NCBI GenBank assembly: GCA_016714015.1
Contig: JADJNZ010000005.1
Location: forward strand, 1-64,000
DNA: 64,000 nt
Direction of reading: 5' to 3'
DNA from: Gemmatimonadota bacterium
Lineage (GTDB): Bacteria > Gemmatimonadota > Gemmatimonadetes > Gemmatimonadales > Gemmatimonadaceae
Shown here: one piece after another, positions 33,447-41,462 of the stretch
Position numbering within the stretch: the first letter of the stretch is position 1
Layout: each line of letters begins with the position of its first letter
Position numbers and translations under genes: made by a program
The notes under the pieces: model-generated
Databases searched by the model: none
The model's input: only the letters and a program-made list of their open reading frames with translations
What the model was told of the DNA's origin: nothing

Positions 33447-34532
33447 ATGCGCACTCTCAGGACCCTCCAGACCGCGGCGCTCGCGAGCGCGCTGCTCCTG
33501 ACCTCGGCCTGCCAGTTCTTCGGCTCGGTCGATCGCGTGGTCGTGCAGAAGGGCGAGCGCGGCACCGCGATGGAGATCAACTACGTCGCGCGTGACCAGG
33601 CGGCGGCGATGGCGAACCTGCAGGCGGCCATGCCGGCGATCCTGCCGCCGGCCGGCCCGTCGCCCGAAGGTCCGCTGCCGTGGCAGAACGTGCAGGTGCT
33701 GAACGACATCCCGGTCGCGGAGTTCAACCGGACGATGATCTCGATGGCGACGTGGGTGGCGGGCGCGCCAGGCAACTGCGGCTACTGCCACAACCTCACC
33801 AACTTCGCGGCGGACACCTATCCGGACGGCAAGGCCATCTACACGAAAGCCGTCGCACGCCGGATGATCCAGATGACGCGGCAGATCAACACCGAGTGGA
33901 CGGAGCACGTCGCCAACACGGGCGTGACCTGCTATACCTGCCACATGGGGAAGCCGCTGCCGAACGGGCTCTGGTTCTACACGAACGAGAACCAGATCCT
34001 CCGGCACTATCTCGATGGCGCGGGCGCCCGCGTGGTCTCGCGGACCGTCGCGCCGAACGCGGTGAACCGCTCGAGCGTCAAGCAGACCGAGTGGACCTAT
34101 GCGCTGATGATCAGCCAGTCGCAGGCGCTCGGGGTCAACTGCACCTTCTGCCACAACTCGCGGCAGTTCGCGAGCTGGGAGCAGGCGCCGCCGCAACGCG
34201 TGACGGCCTTCGCGGGCATCCAGATGCTCCGCGACCTGAACACGAACTTCCTCGCGCCGCTCGCCTCGACGTACCATCCGTCGCGGCTCGGCCCGATGGG
34301 TGACGCGCCGAAGGCGCAGTGCGTGACCTGTCACAACGGGGTCTACAAGCCGCTGTACGGTCTCCAGATGGCCAAGCACTATCCGGCACTCTGGGGCGGG
34401 CATACCGACTGGACGACGCCGCTGGCGGCGCCGTACACGAAGCCGGTGGCCGTCGATGCGGCCGCGATGCCGGTGCTGGACTCGACCGGCGCGGTCGTGA
34501 CGGACACCGTCTCGAAGCAGCCGCCGCAGTAG
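33447..34532 (+). CDS. pufC: Reaction-centre tetrahaem cytochrome c subunit, lipoprotein
   Basis: 361 residues, normal for PufC. A lipobox (LLLTSAC, Cys 22) marks lipid anchoring as in Blastochloris viridis. Four haem-binding motifs are present: CGYCH near 111, CYTCH near 162, CTFCH near 232 and CVTCH near 292, with Met-containing segments before them as axial ligands (for example MISMATWV and MLRDLN). It passes electrons to the photo-oxidised special pair from the periplasm. It begins one base after the pufM stop, so the two are one transcript, ended by a strong hairpin. Confidence 0.95.
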   Translation: MRTLRTLQTAALASALLLTSACQFFGSVDRVVVQKGERGTAMEINYVARDQAAAMANLQAAMPAILPPAGPSPEGPLPWQNVQVLNDIPVAEFNRTMISMATWVAGAPGNCGYCHNLTNFAADTYPDGKAIYTKAVARRMIQMTRQINTEWTEHVANTGVTCYTCHMGKPLPNGLWFYTNENQILRHYLDGAGARVVSRTVAPNAVNRSSVKQTEWTYALMISQSQALGVNCTFCHNSRQFASWEQAPPQRVTAFAGIQMLRDLNTNFLAPLASTYHPSRLGPMGDAPKAQCVTCHNGVYKPLYGLQMAKHYPALWGGHTDWTTPLAAPYTKPVAVDAAAMPVLDSTGAVVTDTVSKQPPQ

Positions 34533-34553
34533 TCGGCGGAGGTCCAGGACGAC

Positions 34554-34587
34554 CCGGGGCCCGGCGGAATCGTCCGCCGGGCCCCGG
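34554..34587. terminator. Hairpin terminator of the puf operon
   Basis: A 15-bp perfect stem (CCGGGGCCCGGCGGA and complement) with loop ATCG follows pufC by 21 bp, with TCTTCTTT soon after. The convergent ArsR gene ends 38 bp later, so it may work for both strands. Confidence 0.7.
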
Positions 34588-34625
34588 TCGCATCTTCTTT
34601 GCCTCCTCGCCCTCGGATGGCGGGG

Positions 34626-34964
34626 TCAGCGCGTGGCGCGAAGCGCGGCGCGCTTGCGCTGGTGGTCGGCCTCGACGCGGCCGCACATGAGATCGCAGAG
34701 CCGGAAGACCTCGTCATCCGACAGCGAGTAGTAGGCGAAGGTCCCCTCCTTCCGTCGCGTGAGGAAGCCTGCGGCGCAGAGCTGCTGCAGGTGCTTCGAC
34801 ACGTTCGCCTGGCCCAGTCCCGTGCTCTCGACGAGCTCGGAGACGCTCCGCTCGCCGTCGCGCAGCGCTGCCAGGAGCTGGAGACGCGCCGGCTCACCGA
34901 GCGCCTTGAACCGGTCGGAGAGCTCCCCGAGCAGGCTCGGCGTCATCACCTTCGGCGCGGTCAT
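34626..34964 (-). CDS. ArsR-family repressor
   Basis: 112 residues; winged helix with PARLQLLAALRDGERSVSELVESTGLGQANVSKHLQQLCAAGFLTRRKEGTFAYYSL. Its ATG shares a base with the upstream TGA (TGATG), so it is co-translated with the MBL/rhodanese gene. Cys residues occur in LQQLCAAG and LCDLMC. In sulfide sensors such as SqrR/BigR a Cys sits in the first helix region; here that place reads LLAAL, so the sensing mechanism is not the same or uses the other Cys. It probably represses its own operon at the inverted repeat near 37.18 kb. Confidence 0.88.
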   Translation of the reverse strand: MTAPKVMTPSLLGELSDRFKALGEPARLQLLAALRDGERSVSELVESTGLGQANVSKHLQQLCAAGFLTRRKEGTFAYYSLSDDEVFRLCDLMCGRVEADHQRKRAALRATR

Positions 34965-36403
34965 CAGGCGCCTACCGGTACGGCGTCCTTGACCACCGCG
35001 TGTCCCGCGGCCTGCCAGGCCGCGAAGCCGCCGACGAGATCGATCGCGTCCGTCACGCCGAGGCGGTGCATCACCGACGCGGCGATGGCGGAGCGCGCAC
35101 CGCCCTGGCACTGCAGCACGATGGGCTTGTCGCGCGGGATGCTCGCGACGCGCTCGCTGAGATGGCCGACGGGGATGTGCAGGGCGCCCGGCAGATGGCC
35201 CGCGTCCCATTCGGTGCGGTTGCGCACGTCGATCACGGTGACCTCGTCGCGCGCCAGACGCGGTGCGAGGGCGTCGGCGTCCGTCCGCGTGATGGTGCCG
35301 ATCGCACCGCCGTCGCGCGTCCATTCGTCGAGGACCGAGAGGGCGTACCAGGTCGTCACGCGGTCGAGACCGATCATCACCAGCTCGCGGACCGCACGCG
35401 CGACGGTGGCCTCGTCGTCGGCGATGAGATGGATGTCGACGTCGTACCGCACCAGCCAGCCCGCCCAGGTCGAGAAGCTCTTGTTGAGCGGGATGTTCAG
35501 CGTGCCGGGCACGTGCCCCGCGGCGAAGTCCGGGGCGGGCCGGAGGTCGATCACCGCAGCGCCGGCGGCGAGCGCGTGGGCGAGCACGGGGCGCGTGGCA
35601 TGCGCCGGACGGGGGAAGCCGCCGAGCACCGGCGGACCGTCGCGGTTGATCCGCTTCATCTCGGCGAAGTAGAGCGGCGGTTCCGGCTGGCCCGCGAGGA
35701 CGAGCTCGACGAAGTCGGCTTCGCTCGTGGTCCCGACGCCCCAGTTGAATCGCCGCTCGTACCCGACCGTGGACGTGGGCACGGCGCCGAGCGACTTGCC
35801 GCACGCGGAGCCGGCGCCGTGACCCGGCCAGACCTGCACGAAGTCGGGGAGTGCGCGGAACCGCTCGAGCGACTTGAAGAGCGTGCGCGCCCCGGCCTCC
35901 ATGGTGTTCGCGACCTTGGCCGCGCGCTCGAGGAGGTCGGGACGCCCGACGTCACCGACGAAGACGAAGTCCCCCGACGCGATGCCGATCGGCGCGTCAG
36001 CGGCGGCGGTGTCGGTGACGAGGAAGCTGATGTGCTCCGGGGTGTGCCCGGGCGTATGCATGATCTCGAGCCGGATGTTGCCGACCCTGAGCAGGTCGCC
36101 GTCGCGGACCAGCGTCGCCTTGTCCTCCGCGGCGAAGCGATACTGCCAGTCGGTGCCGCCCTCGGCGCTGAGGTAGAGCGTCGCGCCGGTGGCGTGCGCG
36201 AGCTCGCGCGAGCCCGAGACGTAGTCGGCGTGGATGTGCGTCTCCGAGACATGCGTGATCCGCAGCTTCTCGGCGGCGGCCGTGGCGAGGTACGGCTCGA
36301 TGTCGCGATTGGCGTCGATGACGATCGCCTCGCCGGTGGCGGCGCAGCCGATGAAATAGGACGCCTGCGCGAGACCCTCATCGTAGAATCGCTTGAGGAA
36401 CAT
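34964..36403 (-). CDS. Metallo-beta-lactamase fold protein with two rhodanese domains (persulfide dioxygenase-like)
   Basis: 479 residues from ATG 36403. Residues about 1-255 are an ETHE1/glyoxalase II-like MBL domain: THIHADYVSGSREL, HTPGHTPEHISFLV, ASGDFVFVGDVGRPDLL and WPGHGAGSACGKSLG. Two rhodanese modules follow; the first (AAVIDLRPAPDFAAGHVPG) lacks a catalytic Cys, the second keeps it in VLQCQGGARSA. Such proteins oxidise glutathione or similar persulfides and move sulfane sulfur in sulfide detoxification. It sits between a TauE/SafE transporter gene (14-bp gap) and the ArsR gene. Confidence 0.9.
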   Translation of the reverse strand: MFLKRFYDEGLAQASYFIGCAATGEAIVIDANRDIEPYLATAAAEKLRITHVSETHIHADYVSGSRELAHATGATLYLSAEGGTDWQYRFAAEDKATLVRDGDLLRVGNIRLEIMHTPGHTPEHISFLVTDTAAADAPIGIASGDFVFVGDVGRPDLLERAAKVANTMEAGARTLFKSLERFRALPDFVQVWPGHGAGSACGKSLGAVPTSTVGYERRFNWGVGTTSEADFVELVLAGQPEPPLYFAEMKRINRDGPPVLGGFPRPAHATRPVLAHALAAGAAVIDLRPAPDFAAGHVPGTLNIPLNKSFSTWAGWLVRYDVDIHLIADDEATVARAVRELVMIGLDRVTTWYALSVLDEWTRDGGAIGTITRTDADALAPRLARDEVTVIDVRNRTEWDAGHLPGALHIPVGHLSERVASIPRDKPIVLQCQGGARSAIAASVMHRLGVTDAIDLVGGFAAWQAAGHAVVKDAVPVGA

Positions 36404-36417
36404 GGGACCGTCCGTGG

Positions 36418-37173
36418 TCAGATGGTGAGGTACTGATACATGATGAGCGAGCCGACGACGACGAGGAGCGACGCGAAGGCCTGCTTGAGGGCGCGCTGCG
36501 GGATGCGCGCCACGACGAACGCGGCGGCCACGAGACCCGCAGCGGTGCTCGCGCCGAACGGGAGGATGATGTCCCACCGGACGTCCGCGGCCGAGCGTTG
36601 CGCGATGAACGAGACGGTGGTGCTCATCGCGATCACGAGGAGCGAGGTCCCGACAGCGCGCCGCAGCTCGAGGCCGCCGAGCACGATGAGGGCCGGGACC
36701 ATGAGGAACCCGCCACCGACGCCGACGACGCCGGTGAGCGCGCCGACCGCGACGCCGATGCCGAGCAATGCCGGCCAGGTCGGTTCGCCGCGCGGTGTGG
36801 GCGGCGTCTTGCGGAGGGTGTCGCGCAGCATCGCGAGTCCGGCGGCGACCATGGTGATCGAGAGCAGCGCGAAGCGGACCTGCCCATCGAGCCCGAGCGA
36901 GAAGACGAGTTGCGTGCCGAGCCCGGCGCCGACCATGGCCGCGAGGCCGACGGGGACGGTGGTGCGCAGCGCGATGGTCCCCGCACGCCAGTGCTGGAAT
37001 GCGCCGATGAGGGCCGCTCCGCCCACGATCGGGTACCCCATGACGATCGCCGACTGCGGGTTGATCCCGACGACGTAGACGAGCGCGGGGTTGGCGAGGA
37101 TCGACCCCCCACCCCCCACCAGCCCCAGAGTGAGGCCGATGGCGAAGGCGAGGAGGAGCGCGACGATTGACAT
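36418..37173 (-). CDS. TauE/SafE-family sulfite/sulfur-compound transporter
   Basis: 251 residues from ATG 37173, with about eight hydrophobic helices. The family's duplicated Gly-rich motif is clear in both halves: GLTLGLVGGGGSILANPALVYV and GALTGVVGVGGGFLMVPALIVL. TauE/SafE proteins export sulfite or import/export other sulfur species. First gene of the SafE-MBL/rhodanese-ArsR operon, consistent with removing sulfite formed by persulfide oxidation. There is no ordinary Shine-Dalgarno in the AT-rich stretch before the ATG, so the mRNA may have a very short leader. Confidence 0.88.
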   Translation of the reverse strand: MSIVALLLAFAIGLTLGLVGGGGSILANPALVYVVGINPQSAIVMGYPIVGGAALIGAFQHWRAGTIALRTTVPVGLAAMVGAGLGTQLVFSLGLDGQVRFALLSITMVAAGLAMLRDTLRKTPPTPRGEPTWPALLGIGVAVGALTGVVGVGGGFLMVPALIVLGGLELRRAVGTSLLVIAMSTTVSFIAQRSAADVRWDIILPFGASTAAGLVAAAFVVARIPQRALKQAFASLLVVVGSLIMYQYLTI

Positions 37174-37193
37174 ATTACTAAATAGTAGAATAT
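37172..37193. promoter_or_regulatory. ArsR-type operator/promoter of the sulfur operon
   Basis: The inverted repeat TACTA-AA-TAGTA (37176-37187), flanked by ATA and ATAT, is the only AT-rich stretch for hundreds of bases and touches the SafE ATG. On the minus strand TATTCT could be the -10 box. Imperfect AT-rich palindromes at promoters are the usual sites of ArsR-family repressors. Confidence 0.55.
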
Positions 37194-37250
37194 TCCTGTT
37201 GTTCCGGCAAGGGTCGGGGCGCGCGGGCACTCGGAGCCAGGGAGCACCAT

Positions 37251-38039
37251 TTGGATGGGATGACGATGATGGTGGGCACCGGGGCGGGTCTCGCCCTTGT
37301 ACTGATGTTCGGACTCTGGCTCCTGCACCTCCGACTGCGGAACGCGGCCGTGGTCGATGTGGGATGGACGGTCGCGATCGGGCTGCAGGCGCTCGTGGCA
37401 GGCCTCATGGGGCCCGGCGACCCGACGCGGCGGTGGATCGTGGCCGTGGTCGGGATGCTCTGGTCGGCGCGGCTCGCGTCGCATCTTGCGGTGCGCGTGG
37501 CGTCGGAGCCCGAGGACGCGCGCTATGCCGAGATCCGCGCGCGCTGGGGAGGGAACCTCGTGCTCAAGTTCCTGACGTTCTTCCTGTTCCAAGGGATCCT
37601 CGCGACGGTACTCGCCGGGCCGTTCTTCGTCGCGGCCGCGGACCCGTCGCCGAAGCTGCATCCGTTCCTGCTCGCCGGCGTGGCGCTTGCCGCGGTGGCC
37701 GTGCTCGGCGAGGGGATCGCGGACGCGCAGCTCCGGCGATTCAAGGCCGACCCTGCGAATCGTGGACAGGTCTGTCGCGTCGGGCTGTGGGGGTGGTCCC
37801 GTCACCCCAACTACTTCTTCGACTGGCTCATCTGGTGCGCGTTCGTGCTCCTCGCCCTTGGCTCGCCCTGGGGGTGGGTCACGGTGGTGAGCCCTGCGCT
37901 CATGCTTTACTTCCTGCTGCGCGTCACCGGCATCCCGGCGACCGAAGCGCACGCGCTCCGTTCTCGCGGAGCGGCGTACGTGCAGTACCAGCGCGAGGTC
38001 AGTGCCTTCGTGCCGCTGCCGCCGAGTATCTTTCGCTGA
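37251..38039 (+). CDS. DUF1295-family membrane protein
   Basis: 262 residues. TTG 37251 has AGGGAG six bases upstream; ATG 37260 is the alternative. It has about six hydrophobic helices. The family (steroid 5-alpha-reductase-like C-terminal domain) is shown by VDVGWTVAIGLQAL, ARYAEIRARWG and GLWGWSRHPNYFFDWLIWCAF, with a final EAHALRSRGAAYVQYQREVSAFVP. Members are thought to be NAD(P)H-dependent reductases of lipids or quinones. It is coupled by TGATG to the SCO-like gene. Confidence 0.82.
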   Translation: MDGMTMMVGTGAGLALVLMFGLWLLHLRLRNAAVVDVGWTVAIGLQALVAGLMGPGDPTRRWIVAVVGMLWSARLASHLAVRVASEPEDARYAEIRARWGGNLVLKFLTFFLFQGILATVLAGPFFVAAADPSPKLHPFLLAGVALAAVAVLGEGIADAQLRRFKADPANRGQVCRVGLWGWSRHPNYFFDWLIWCAFVLLALGSPWGWVTVVSPALMLYFLLRVTGIPATEAHALRSRGAAYVQYQREVSAFVPLPPSIFR

Positions 38040-38686
38040 TGCGGTCCCCCCGACCAGCGAACCGTTCCCATCCCGTCGGTCGTGCGCGCGTCGCCTTCGC
38101 GACCGTGTTCGCGACCGTGTTCGCGACCGTGTTCGCGGCCGTGCTCGCCGGCGCGAGCGTCGGCGCGTGCGCCGAGCGACCGTGGCATGGGATCGTGCTC
38201 GACCCCCCGTCGGCGGCGCCGCCGCTCGCGATGCAGCGCGGCGATGGCACGCCGACGACGCTCGCTTCAGCGAAGGGCGACGTGGTACTGCTCTACTTCG
38301 GCTACACGCACTGCCCGGATGTCTGTCCCACGACGATGTCGAGCTGGGCGCGTGCGAAGCGAGCGCTCGGCGCGGACACCGCCGGCGTGCGCTTCCTCTT
38401 CCTGAGCGTCGATCCGACGCGGGACCCACCGGCCGTCGCGGCCGCCTACGCCCAGCAGTTCGACTCGGCGTTCGTCGGCCATGGCGTGACGGATGCGGCC
38501 CTCGCGCGCATCCTGCGCGATTGGGGCATCGCGGCGTATCCCGAGGGGGATCCGCGCACGCGCGACTATTCCGTCGCCCATCCCGCCCACACGTACGTCG
38601 TGGATCGCGCGGGGCGACTCCGACTCATGATCCCTCCAGGAGTGCGTGGTGAAGAGATCGCGGACGATGTGCGCCGACTGCGCTAG
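38039..38686 (+). CDS. SCO1/SenC-family copper chaperone
   Basis: 215 residues. After a signal segment containing ATVF repeats and a Cys (VGACAERP, possible lipid anchor), the thioredoxin-like SCO domain shows GDVVLLYFGYTHCPDVCPTT with the copper-binding CxxxC, FLFLSVDPTRDPP, and the third ligand His in YSVAHPAHTYVVD. SCO proteins deliver copper to the CuA site of cytochrome oxidase or act as thiol reductants. The start overlaps the DUF1295 stop (TGATG), and the 3' end overlaps the PCuAC gene by 41 bp. Confidence 0.9.
   Translation: MRSPRPANRSHPVGRARVAFATVFATVFATVFAAVLAGASVGACAERPWHGIVLDPPSAAPPLAMQRGDGTPTTLASAKGDVVLLYFGYTHCPDVCPTTMSSWARAKRALGADTAGVRFLFLSVDPTRDPPAVAAAYAQQFDSAFVGHGVTDAALARILRDWGIAAYPEGDPRTRDYSVAHPAHTYVVDRAGRLRLMIPPGVRGEEIADDVRRLR
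38099..38146 (+). repeat. 12-bp tandem repeat in the SCO signal peptide
   Basis: GCGACCGTGTTC occurs three times exactly and once with two changes, encoding ATVF-ATVF-ATVF-AAVL inside the hydrophobic signal core. In-frame slippage at such a repeat would change signal length without breaking the gene. Confidence 0.8.
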
Positions 38687-39176
38687 CGCGCTCGCGCGGG
38701 CGAGAGTGCGGCTGTCGGCGCTGGCGGTGGCGGCCGTGATGGCTGCCGTGATGGCTGCCTGCGGCACGTCGGCCGAACGTCCGGCGACCGAGGCGGCGCC
38801 TCCGCCGCCGCCGCGGGCGGAGCTGGCCGTGCACGAGGCATGGGCGCGCAGCGCGGACAGCGGGGCGATGACCTCCGTCTACTTCACGCTGACCAATCGG
38901 GCGACGGTCTCCGACACGCTGCAGGGCGCGACGAGCGCCGCGGCCGAGGAGGTCGGGTTGCACATGTCGATGCAGCACGGCAACACGATGCACATGGCGT
39001 CGGTGCAGTCGCTCCCCGTGCCGGGCGAGGACAGCGTGCTCTTCGCGCCGTTGGGCGCGCACGTGATGCTCACGCGGATGACGCGCGCGTATGCCGCGGG
39101 GGACACGATCGCGCTGACGTTGACCTTCGCGTCCGGCCAGTCACTCGAGGTCCGTGCCGGTGTCCGTCAGCCGTAG
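38646..39176 (+). CDS. PCu(A)C-family periplasmic copper chaperone
   Basis: 176 residues if GTG 38646 is used; the adjacent GTG 38649 has better spacing from AGGAG. The N-terminus contains a hydrophobic segment with a duplicated AVMA unit and Cys (MAAVMAACG), suggesting a lipoprotein. The DUF461/PCuAC copper site is present as HMSMQHGNTMHM and later AHVMLTRM, with the family pattern VYFTLTNRA. These proteins bind Cu(I) and help build CuA with SCO. It overlaps both neighbours, so SCO, PCuAC and the cupredoxin are one translation unit. Confidence 0.88.
   Translation: MVKRSRTMCADCASALARARVRLSALAVAAVMAAVMAACGTSAERPATEAAPPPPPRAELAVHEAWARSADSGAMTSVYFTLTNRATVSDTLQGATSAAAEEVGLHMSMQHGNTMHMASVQSLPVPGEDSVLFAPLGAHVMLTRMTRAYAAGDTIALTLTFASGQSLEVRAGVRQP
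38733..38759 (+). repeat. 12-bp tandem repeat in the PCuAC signal peptide
   Basis: GCCGTGATGGCT occurs twice and is followed by GCC, encoding AVMA-AVMA-A. This is the second 12-bp in-frame repeat in the signal sequence of adjacent copper genes. Confidence 0.7.
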
Positions 39177-39495
39177 TCTCCTGGTGCTCGCGATCGTCGC
39201 CGGCACGGCATTCATCGCCTGGTCCACCTGGCCGCGCCCGTCGGTGGTGATCCGCATCGCGCCGGGCGGTGCGGCGACGGTGGACGGTGCACCACTGCCG
39301 GAGACGCTGTTCGTCGCGGCACGCGGCCGCCGCACCGTGGTGCGCGTGGTGAACGCGGACACCCTGCGTCATTCGCTGGCGCTCTTCGCGGCGAACGCGC
39401 AGTCCACGACCGACTTCACGATCGCCTATCCCGGCACGTACGGCGGGACCTGTTCCGCGCACGCGAGCGGCAATCTCACGTATGTGGTCCGGTGA
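39154..39495 (+). CDS. Cupredoxin-like exported protein
   Basis: 113 residues from GTG 39154, inside the end of the PCuAC gene (23-bp overlap). An N-terminal membrane anchor or signal (LLVLAIVAGTAFIAWSTW) precedes a small beta-sandwich with candidate copper ligands in LRHSLALF and in GTCSAHASG (Cys and His); a Met ligand is not evident. This ligand pattern fits plastocyanin/azurin-like or CuA-like domains of the cupredoxin family. It probably takes part in periplasmic copper handling or electron transfer with the two chaperones before it. Confidence 0.65.
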   Translation: MPVSVSRSLLVLAIVAGTAFIAWSTWPRPSVVIRIAPGGAATVDGAPLPETLFVAARGRRTVVRVVNADTLRHSLALFAANAQSTTDFTIAYPGTYGGTCSAHASGNLTYVVR

Positions 39496-39499
39496 CCCG

Positions 39500-41104
39500 A
39501 TGACCCCTTCGACGTCCCGGATCGCGCTCCTCCTTGCCGTGCTCCTCGTCGGTGCGTCGGTGGAGGCGCAGGAGGGGGCGCGGGTCCGGCTCCCCTCCCG
39601 TCGCGCCGAGTCGGCGCCGCGCGAGGCGTCCGCGCGGACGGTGCCGTATCGCGAGCCATGTGCGCTCGCCGAGCCGACGTGCGTGCCGCCGGAGATCGCG
39701 CGCGAGTTCCGCGGGGTCTGGGTGGCGACGGTCGACAACATCGACTGGCCGTCGCGTCCCGGGCTCCCGACGCGACAGGCGCAGCGGGAGCTGATCGCGT
39801 TGCTCGACCGCGCGCGCGCCAGCGGCCTGAACGCCGTGATCCTCCAAGTCCGGCCTGCCGGCGATGCGCTCTACCGCTCACGACTCGAACCCTGGTCGGA
39901 GTACCTCACCGGCCGGCAGGGCCGGGCGCCGTCGCCGGGGTGGGATCCGCTCGCGTTCGCGGTCACGGAGGCGCACAAGCGCGGGATGGAACTCCACGCC
40001 TGGTTCAATCCCTACCGGGCGAAGCATCCGTCGGCGAAGGGACGGCTCGCGGCGACGCACCTTGCGCGCACGCGCCCGGCGCTGGTGAAGACCTATGGCA
40101 CACATCTCTGGATGGACCCCGGCGAACCCGAGGTGCGGGCGCAGACGGTGCGCGTGATCACCGACGTCGTGGCGCGCTACGACATCGATGGCGTGCATCT
40201 CGACGACTACTTCTATCCGTACAAGGAGCGGGATCGCGGGGGCGCGACGATCGCGTTCCCCGACTCCGGGAGCTACGCGCGCTATGCCGCGGCCGGCGGG
40301 ACGCTCGAGCGCGACGACTGGCGGCGAGAGAATGTCGATCGCCTCGTCGAGGAGCTGTATCGGGCGATCCACGCGACGAAGCCGTGGGTGAAGTTCGGCG
40401 TGAGTCCCTTCGGCATCTGGCGACCGGGGAATCCGGCGATCGTGCGCGGGTTCGATGCGTACACGGAGCTCTACGCCGATGCGCGGAAGTGGCTCCGCGA
40501 GGGGTGGGTCGACTACTTCACTCCCCAGCTCTATTGGCCGATCGGCGCGCCAGCGCAGCCGTATCCGGTGTTGCTGCGTTGGTGGGCCGAGCAGAACGTC
40601 GCGGGGCGCAACCTGTGGCCCGGGAACTACACGAGTCGCGTGGGTGAGCGGTCGCGCACGGCGTGGCGGACGGACGAGATCGTGGCGCAGGTCGATGCGA
40701 CCCGCGCGGAGGCGGGCGCCACGGGGAACGTGCATTTCTCGGCGAAGGTGTTCCTGGAGGACCGGGATTCGCTGGCGAGCCGACTGGGCTCCGAAGCGTA
40801 TCCCGCGCTGGCACTGGTGCCGACCTCGCCGTGGCTCGCGGTGGAGCCGCAGGGAGAGCCGACCGTCGAGGTGCGGCGGAAGCTCTTCGGCGGGCTCGAG
40901 GCGCGGCTCACGCCGTCGGGGCCTGCCCGCCCGCGCTGGTGGCTGGTGCAGGAACGAATGAGGGGTGGACGGTGGCGCACCTCGCTCGTCCGCGGCGAGG
41001 TCAAGGCGCTCCAGCTGGAGGCGACGGTGGACCGCCTCGCGGTGCGCGCGCTGGACGGCGCGAACATCGAGGGGCCGGTCCGCGTGGTGCGCGTGCGCGA
41101 CTGA
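39500..41104 (+). CDS. GHL10/YddW-like (COG1649) glycoside hydrolase family protein, secreted
   Basis: 534 residues from ATG 39500 with a signal peptide (RIALLLAVLLVGASVEA). The core is the glycosyl-hydrolase-like 10 domain: REFRGVWVATVDNIDWPS, NAVILQVRPAGDALY, GMELHAWFNPYRAKH, THLWMDPGEPEVR, YDIDGVHLDDYFYPY and VKFGVSPFGIWRP. Related proteins act on cell-wall-derived glycans or denuded peptidoglycan. It follows the cupredoxin gene by 4 bp but has no clear functional tie to copper. Confidence 0.85.
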   Translation: MTPSTSRIALLLAVLLVGASVEAQEGARVRLPSRRAESAPREASARTVPYREPCALAEPTCVPPEIAREFRGVWVATVDNIDWPSRPGLPTRQAQRELIALLDRARASGLNAVILQVRPAGDALYRSRLEPWSEYLTGRQGRAPSPGWDPLAFAVTEAHKRGMELHAWFNPYRAKHPSAKGRLAATHLARTRPALVKTYGTHLWMDPGEPEVRAQTVRVITDVVARYDIDGVHLDDYFYPYKERDRGGATIAFPDSGSYARYAAAGGTLERDDWRRENVDRLVEELYRAIHATKPWVKFGVSPFGIWRPGNPAIVRGFDAYTELYADARKWLREGWVDYFTPQLYWPIGAPAQPYPVLLRWWAEQNVAGRNLWPGNYTSRVGERSRTAWRTDEIVAQVDATRAEAGATGNVHFSAKVFLEDRDSLASRLGSEAYPALALVPTSPWLAVEPQGEPTVEVRRKLFGGLEARLTPSGPARPRWWLVQERMRGGRWRTSLVRGEVKALQLEATVDRLAVRALDGANIEGPVRVVRVRD

Positions 41105-41141
41105 CCCCGCATCGGCGCGCCGGATCGACTATCCTTCGCGC

Positions 41142-41375
41142 ATGCGAGACGACTATGAAGAACCGGAAGACGGCGAGGACGGCGACGCCGAGACCGAAGC
41201 GACCGTGAGCTGCCCGCACTGCGGGGAGTCGGTCGAGATCACGCTCGATCCCAGCGGCGGCGACGTGCAGGAATACATCGAGGATTGCGAGGTCTGCTGC
41301 AATCCGTGGACGGTGCGCGTGCAGTTCGGCGCGGACGGCCACGCGGACGTCGAGGTGACGGCGCTGGACGAGTAG
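41142..41375 (+). CDS. CPXCG-motif cysteine-rich protein
   Basis: 77 residues. An acidic N-terminus is followed by the zinc-ribbon-like family pattern: SCPHCGESVEITLDPSGG, then EYIEDCEVCCNPW and a beta ending VRVQFGADGHADVEV. The family binds a metal and is found as a short single-domain protein; its function is unknown. It ends 32 bp before a perfect 20-bp inverted repeat. Confidence 0.85.
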   Translation: MRDDYEEPEDGEDGDAETEATVSCPHCGESVEITLDPSGGDVQEYIEDCEVCCNPWTVRVQFGADGHADVEVTALDE

Positions 41376-41407
41376 CGCGCGCGGTGTTCGTCGATTGACC
41401 ATTGATG

Positions 41408-41450
41408 CACGAAGGGGGCGGATGCGCATGGCGCATCCGCCCCCTTCGTG
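41408..41450. terminator. Perfect 20-bp inverted repeat between convergent genes
   Basis: Arms CACGAAGGGGGCGGATGCGC and its exact complement are separated by ATG. It lies between the CPXCG gene and the convergent propeller gene, and is best read as a bidirectional terminator; no T run is needed on either side for such a long stem. Confidence 0.7.
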
Positions 41451-41462
41451 CCTTCGCTCAGA

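Noticed and set aside
38099..38146. A CRISPR-like or minisatellite array
   Set aside because: Only four 12-bp units with no spacers, all in frame within a signal peptide.
41408..41450. An insertion-sequence end or attachment site
   Set aside because: The inverted repeat is unique here, has a 3-bp loop and sits between convergent genes with no transposase or duplicated flank; a terminator is the simpler reading.
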